Shown one piece after another: positions 58,186 to 62,455 of a DNA stretch of 62,455 bases. The DNA comes from Bacillota bacterium (lineage in GTDB: Bacteria > Bacillota > Clostridia > Acetivibrionales > DTU013). The stretch is taken from the NCBI GenBank assembly GCA_023439545.1, contig JAEXNT010000086.1:1-62455 (forward strand), read 5' to 3'. How positions within the stretch are numbered: position 1 is the stretch's first letter; every line of letters starts with the position of its first letter. Made by a program: the position numbers and the translations under genes. Below the pieces are notes generated by a model, which searched no databases, was not told the origin of the DNA, and saw nothing but the letters and a program-made list of their open reading frames with translations.

Positions 58186-59589
58186 TTATTTTTTGTTTTC
58201 CTTTAATATCTTGTCAACTTTCTCCTGTGTATTCTTGCAATATTGCTCAGCGGGGGCGCCGGTATTTTCATTCGGCCCCATCTCATTTATTATTGCGTCA
58301 ATGATTTGCGACGAGTTGGACACCAGGTGGTTATATGCCTCAGTACCGTATTTGATACCACCGTCAACAACTGCTTTCATTGCCGCGGGGTCAACACCCT
58401 TGACAGAAGAGAAATACTTGTCATATGCAAGCTTATTCGCAGGAGGATTGTTGGCCTTATCTATTGCAATCTCCTGGACATCCTTCGAAGTCAGGTACCC
58501 GATCCATTCCAATGCTTCCGCAGGGTGCTTGCTGTCTTTAAGTATCATGAGCGGATCTACGTAAAGCACATCTCTTGCCTTGTCGTTACCGCCCCATGGT
58601 ATGGCTGCCACACCTATCTGGAAAGGGCAATCCTTTGCTGATGCAAGTACCCATGCTCCGGTCGCATACATTCCGACCTTGCCGGTTGCAAATACCGCAC
58701 CGTTGCCCATTGCTTTCACATCTTCCTGTGTTGGAGCTACCTTATCCTTGTAGATCAGATCCGTATATCTTTGAGTCGCCTTTATGGCCTCCGGCGAGCC
58801 GTAGTAACACTCGGAAGGATATCCGCCGTTTGTCCACGTATCATCCGAATATACTTTTGCGCCAAAGTAAATAGGACGCATATCCCTGTCCGACCACTCG
58901 TCGAATTTCAAGCCAAACTGACAATCTTCCAGGTTCGGTGAAATTGTTGTAAGTTTTTTTGCAACCTCAACCATTGCATCGAATGTCCAGCTCTTATCCT
59001 CATAGTCTGTTGTAGGATAAGGAAGTTTGGCTTTATCGAACATGTCTTTATTGTAGAAGAGCATGGACACGTATGCGGAAACAGGAATACCATACTGTTT
59101 CCCGTTGACATTATAGATCTTCAGGAGGTCATCCCTTACTCCTTCATCAACCGGATTATATTTAGCAGCAGACATTAGCGGAGTAAGATCAAGGATCATG
59201 TTTTTATTATAATATTCAATAAATCCACCGGCGCCATAGTGCGACGTAACATCCGGACTTGTACCGCCGGCAATCATTGTCCTGAGTTTAGCGTCAAATT
59301 CTTCATATGGAACAGTAATAAACTCCATCTTGACGTTGGGATGAGTTTTTTCAAAATCAGGCATAACATCCTTGATCCAGGTTTTGTCTTCATTGCCGAT
59401 TGTAAAATGCGAAATCGTTACCTTCTCACCTGAGTTAATCTGGCTTGGTGTAACTGCCGCAGCATTACTGTCTGCTTGTGAAGCCTGGGTACTTGCTTGC
59501 TGCGATGCACCGCCGCACCCTGATAGGGACATTGTCAGAACCATCACTGAAACCAACATCAAAAAACAAAACCTTACTTTTCTATTCAT
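58186..59589 (-). CDS. Sugar-binding lipoprotein, family 1
   Basis: A 467-residue lipoprotein with lipobox SLSGC (C25) and a Gln/Ser/Ala-rich linker. The body is a MalE-type family-1 binding protein: EKVTISHFTIGNEDKTWIKD at lobe 1, PDVTSHYGAGGF in the hinge region, GMYATGAWVLASAKDCPF near 310 (split readings). ATG at 59589 follows GGGGG; an in-frame start at 59610 is less likely. It comes after its two permeases, separated by 181 bp that contain a short palindrome AAATGCCGGCATTT (59667-59680). It should feed the GH4-kinase pair. Confidence 0.9.
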   Translation of the reverse strand: MNRKVRFCFLMLVSVMVLTMSLSGCGGASQQASTQASQADSNAAAVTPSQINSGEKVTISHFTIGNEDKTWIKDVMPDFEKTHPNVKMEFITVPYEEFDAKLRTMIAGGTSPDVTSHYGAGGFIEYYNKNMILDLTPLMSAAKYNPVDEGVRDDLLKIYNVNGKQYGIPVSAYVSMLFYNKDMFDKAKLPYPTTDYEDKSWTFDAMVEVAKKLTTISPNLEDCQFGLKFDEWSDRDMRPIYFGAKVYSDDTWTNGGYPSECYYGSPEAIKATQRYTDLIYKDKVAPTQEDVKAMGNGAVFATGKVGMYATGAWVLASAKDCPFQIGVAAIPWGGNDKARDVLYVDPLMILKDSKHPAEALEWIGYLTSKDVQEIAIDKANNPPANKLAYDKYFSSVKGVDPAAMKAVVDGGIKYGTEAYNHLVSNSSQIIDAIINEMGPNENTGAPAEQYCKNTQEKVDKILKENKK

Positions 59590-59770
59590 ATAAATAATCC
59601 CCCTTTTCATGTCTCGATTTTATTTCATGGATGCCTTACATATTCAGTCTGTCCAGACTTCACTATAAATGCCGGCATTTTTTACAGCTCAGTCTGAACC
59701 GACCATATTTATGTAAATTTTAAAGTGTGTTGAACTCTGTCAGATCCTATAGCGCACAAAAATTTTTTAC

Positions 59771-60625
59771 TCATTTGAGACCTGAAATCGCAATACCTTC
59801 AACAAAATATTTTTGAGCCCGTATGAAAATAACAATTATAGGCAGCAAGGCCAGGGCATTTCCGACCATGATCGTATTCCATGGAATTTTCAGTCTGAAA
59901 GGAGAGTATTGGCTTGCCAATCCGATAGGCAGCGTATACATCGAATCCGTACTCAGGTATATAACCGGAGTAAATAAGTCGTTCCAGCACCATATGAACA
60001 TAAAGATTCCTACCGTAGCCAATGCGCTTTTGCATAGCGGTACGGCTATCTTCCACCATGTCCCAAGTTCACTGCAGCCGTCCATTCTCGCAGCTTCGAA
60101 CAGACTGTTGGGAACTGTGGTGAAAAATTGCCTTAGTAAAAATATGTTGTATGCGCTACCAAAAAACGCCGGGGCAATCAAAGGCAATAATGTGTTTACC
60201 CAGCCAAATGTTTTAAATACCAGAAATTGCGGAATTACCAGTGCAGGGGCCGGTAGGAGCAATGTGCTGATGATGACCATAAAGAGTAAATTCTTGCCTC
60301 TCGCATTATACCTGGCAAATCCAAATGCAACGAGCGAGGATGACAGAAGAGTTCCGATTGTAGCTAATGCCGCTACGATGATGCTGTTTTTATAATAGGC
60401 AAGCAGGCTGATTTTACTGAATATGTCAATGTAGTTCCGCCAGGCTATGTCTCTGGGTATTATTGTCGGTGGAAATAAAAACATTTCCTTGTCGGTTTTT
60501 AATGATGTCGAAAGCATATAAATCAATGGCAAAAGCATTAATAACGCTATAATGACAAGCGCCGCATACGTTATAACTGAGCCAGGCTTGACACGGCTGC
60601 CGCTATGAAGAGATGAAGAATTCAT
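59771..60625 (-). CDS. CUT1 ABC sugar permease, MalG type
   Basis: A 284-residue permease with six spans. The coupling loop LFEAARMDGCSELGTWWKIAVPLC (split reading) is the EAA motif, with Cys where Gly-Ala is usual. The C-terminal QKYFVEGIAISGLK is normal for MalG proteins. Its start overlaps the MalF-type stop (TGATG). AAGGAGG lies ten bases upstream. The ATPase is not encoded nearby. Confidence 0.92.
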   Translation of the reverse strand: MNSSSLHSGSRVKPGSVITYAALVIIALLMLLPLIYMLSTSLKTDKEMFLFPPTIIPRDIAWRNYIDIFSKISLLAYYKNSIIVAALATIGTLLSSSLVAFGFARYNARGKNLLFMVIISTLLLPAPALVIPQFLVFKTFGWVNTLLPLIAPAFFGSAYNIFLLRQFFTTVPNSLFEAARMDGCSELGTWWKIAVPLCKSALATVGIFMFIWCWNDLFTPVIYLSTDSMYTLPIGLASQYSPFRLKIPWNTIMVGNALALLPIIVIFIRAQKYFVEGIAISGLK

Positions 60626-61515
60626 CAGTTTTTGCCTCCTTCATAATATACAAACTTATCTGAAGTTTTAATTATGATAAATGAAACTATGGTCACCACA
60701 GCAAGCAAAATCCACCCCAAAGCGGAAGAGTACCCGACTTTCCAGTCTGAAAACGCGCTCTTGTAAAGGTAAAACACATAGAACCATGTTGCGTACTGGG
60801 GTCCGCCCTGGGTCATAACATAGGCTGGCGTAAAAATCTGAAATGCATCTATCATAGTCATCATAAGCTGAAATAATATTACCGGCGAGATCATTGGAAG
60901 CGTAATATTTAAAAATCTCCGTACAGGGCCGGCTCCATCCAGAATTGCCGCCTCATAATAAGTTTCCGGAACCGATTTCAACGAAGCAAGAAATATTACC
61001 ATTCCTCCTCCCACGCCCCATAAACTCATAATGATTACTGCAAAAAGCGCTGCGCGGTAATCTAAAAGCCACGCAGGACCATGGATACCAAAAAGAGACA
61101 GAAAAAAATTGACCAGGCCAACTCTGGGATTGAACAGCCACAGCCAGGTCAAAGACATGGTTACACCGGAAATCATGCTTGGAAAATATAATGCAGTCCT
61201 GAAAAAATTCTGAAATACCCTAATACAATTTAGCAGCATTGCAAAGCCAAGCGATACCACCATCCCTAACGGAACACCTATTGCGGTATAAAGGAGGGTT
61301 GCCTTGATGGATTTATAAAAAACATCTTCATGAAACAACGTTTTGTAATTTTCCAGTCCAATAAACTTAGCAGGCGTTATTGCGTCGTATTGCGTAAAGC
61401 TATAATATAATGAACTTATTACAGGATAGGCTGTAAAAGCCAAAAACCCAAGTATCCAAGGTAAAATGAATAGATAAAAATGAAACTCCTCTCTTGATCG
61501 CTGCTTGATTTTCAT
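60625..61515 (-). CDS. CUT1 ABC sugar permease, MalF type
   Basis: A 296-residue permease with six spans; N-terminal REEFHFYLFILPWILGFLAF (split reading) is typical of the UgpA/MalF group. The coupling loop YYEAAILDGAGPVRRFLNITLPM, split here, holds the classic EAA motif. AGGTAGGT precedes the ATG at 61515. It is the first gene of the importer-GH4-kinase operon; the AraC gene ends 128 bp upstream on the same strand, leaving room for a regulated promoter with a TATAAT near 61580 but no good -35. Confidence 0.92.
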   Translation of the reverse strand: MKIKQRSREEFHFYLFILPWILGFLAFTAYPVISSLYYSFTQYDAITPAKFIGLENYKTLFHEDVFYKSIKATLLYTAIGVPLGMVVSLGFAMLLNCIRVFQNFFRTALYFPSMISGVTMSLTWLWLFNPRVGLVNFFLSLFGIHGPAWLLDYRAALFAVIIMSLWGVGGGMVIFLASLKSVPETYYEAAILDGAGPVRRFLNITLPMISPVILFQLMMTMIDAFQIFTPAYVMTQGGPQYATWFYVFYLYKSAFSDWKVGYSSALGWILLAVVTIVSFIIIKTSDKFVYYEGGKN

Positions 61516-61642
61516 ACCTACCTTTTACCCCCTGTTAAAAATAGTCGAATTTACAAAGCGAAAATAAGTTTTCATAAATCAATTATAAGAAAATACTCCA
61601 GGCAAATCTTTACGTATCTTCTGAATAAATTTATATATTATC

Positions 61643-62455
61643 TTATTTTCTAAAATCCTTTGGAAGCTTTCCGGTGTATTTTTTAAAGCAGCTTATAAAG
61701 TGAGGCAGGCTGAAGAAACCGCAGTCTCCGGCAATATCGATTATCTTTTTCTCTGTTTCGAGAAGCATTTTAGATGCCTGTACAATTCGAATTTTATTTA
61801 TATATTCCATTGGCGTTGAACCTAAATACCGTTTGAAGACGAGATTGAAATTTGATGCGCTCATATTGACAAGAGATGCAAGTTCTTCTAATTTTATTTT
61901 CGTATGATAGTTTGATTTTATGTATTCAAATACAGGAAGGAATAATTTGTAGTTTTTTATCATATTGCGGGTTTCCGAGTTACGTTCCAATTCGAAGCAT
62001 CTGTGAATAACAGCAGTGATTTTCAACAATAATGCCTTGATAATAAGCTTATGTCCCAAGGTCTTTCCCTGATTTTCCCTGAAAATCTCAAATAATGTAT
62101 TAACAAGAATATCATAGTGCTTATTTCCCTGTTCAATTCTGTGATATGACATTTTCCCCAATTCCCAATATATTTGGATACCTTCCATTTCAAACGCATA
62201 TCCTACCCCGCTCCATAATAGATCAGGCATAAATAGTACAACCTGCACGACAACATCTTTATCATTATAGGCAAGATGTATCTCGTTACTGCCAATGATA
62301 AAAATATCTCCTGCCTTGAAAGAATACTCGCTGCCATCAATAAAGTATGTTCCGGTCCCCTGTTTTATAAAGCATATTTCAATGTATTCATGATAGTGTA
62401 ACATAACGCTTGATTTATCAATGCCATAAGTTTCACTTATAACTATGGGAAAATC
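61643..62455 (-). CDS. AraC-family regulator with cupin domain, 5' end outside window
   Basis: At least 270 residues, open to the right edge. Although an ATG occurs at 62404, the frame continues upstream as DFPIVISETYGIDKSSVM, which reads as the normal start of the arabinose-binding cupin, so the true start lies outside. The cupin (HYHEYIEICFIKQGTGTYFI, GDIFIIGSNEIH) is followed by a two-HTH AraC domain in the last 100 residues (IKLEELASLVNMSASNFNLV, EKKIIDIAGDCGFFSLPHFI). It probably senses an intracellular sugar and controls the importer-GH4-kinase operon that starts 128 bp downstream. Confidence 0.9.
   Translation of the reverse strand, partial: DFPIVISETYGIDKSSVMLHYHEYIEICFIKQGTGTYFIDGSEYSFKAGDIFIIGSNEIHLAYNDKDVVVQVVLFMPDLLWSGVGYAFEMEGIQIYWELGKMSYHRIEQGNKHYDILVNTLFEIFRENQGKTLGHKLIIKALLLKITAVIHRCFELERNSETRNMIKNYKLFLPVFEYIKSNYHTKIKLEELASLVNMSASNFNLVFKRYLGSTPMEYINKIRIVQASKMLLETEKKIIDIAGDCGFFSLPHFISCFKKYTGKLPKDFRK

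Noticed and set aside
1..62455. tRNA, rRNA, CRISPR, IS elements, prophage or defence genes
   Set aside because: I looked for tRNA-like ends, regular spaced repeats, transposases, integrases and known defence motifs and found none.

Overview
The window looks like chromosome of a Gram-positive, plant-polysaccharide-degrading anaerobe of the class Clostridia. Base composition is moderate. Starts carry strong GGAGG-type ribosome sites, four of the five binding proteins are lipoproteins with a clear lipobox, YesM/YesN-type regulators and SipW-dependent signal peptides are present, and a guanine-type riboswitch precedes xpt. No tRNA, rRNA, CRISPR array, IS element or phage gene was seen. Almost everything is on the minus strand; only the two SipW-substrate genes and one gene relic are on plus.

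Layout. (1) 0.2-7.0 kb: a surface-fibre/matrix module with a PilZ (c-di-GMP) protein, a small exported protein, a DUF5305-like membrane protein, two paralogous SipW-type exported proteins on plus, a SipW-type signal peptidase fused to a multi-pass membrane domain, and a LuxR-type response regulator whose kinase seems reduced to a relic. (2) 7.2-8.5 kb: an OmpR-type regulator relic, clpP and a truncated AraC regulator. (3) 8.7-14.8 kb: a purine-salvage unit with a guanine riboswitch, xpt and a BMP-family nucleoside ABC importer, plus two short tandem-repeat arrays. (4) 14.9-30.2 kb: a membrane-anchored AraC regulator, an unfamiliar 863-residue putative glycosidase, and an Lpl-type ABC importer followed by an aldo/keto reductase, a GH2 enzyme, a hexokinase-like kinase and a LarA-type racemase. 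A 48-bp promoter element occurs upstream of both transcription units. (5) 30.3-49.5 kb: a YesM/YesN two-component pair and a 12-gene run with two GH30 enzymes, a 1232-residue GH5-GH3 fusion, an Lpl-type importer, a cyclase-family protein, two oxidoreductases, galM, a TIM-barrel isomerase and a GH1 enzyme. (6) 49.5-55.4 kb: a complete Opp-type importer. (7) 55.7-62.4 kb: a MalFG-type importer, a GH4 6-phospho-beta-glycosidase, a BadF-type kinase and a 5'-truncated AraC regulator running off the right edge.

How it fits together. The glycosidases have no signal peptides, so the picture is uptake of short oligosaccharides by several ABC importers followed by hydrolysis in the cytoplasm, each locus having its own transcriptional sensor. 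The three sugar importers of the CUT1 type have no ATPase gene here and probably share one encoded elsewhere. Strong stem-loops without U-tracts follow four of the five binding-protein genes, consistent with making binding protein in excess of its membrane partners. Substrates are inferred from context only.
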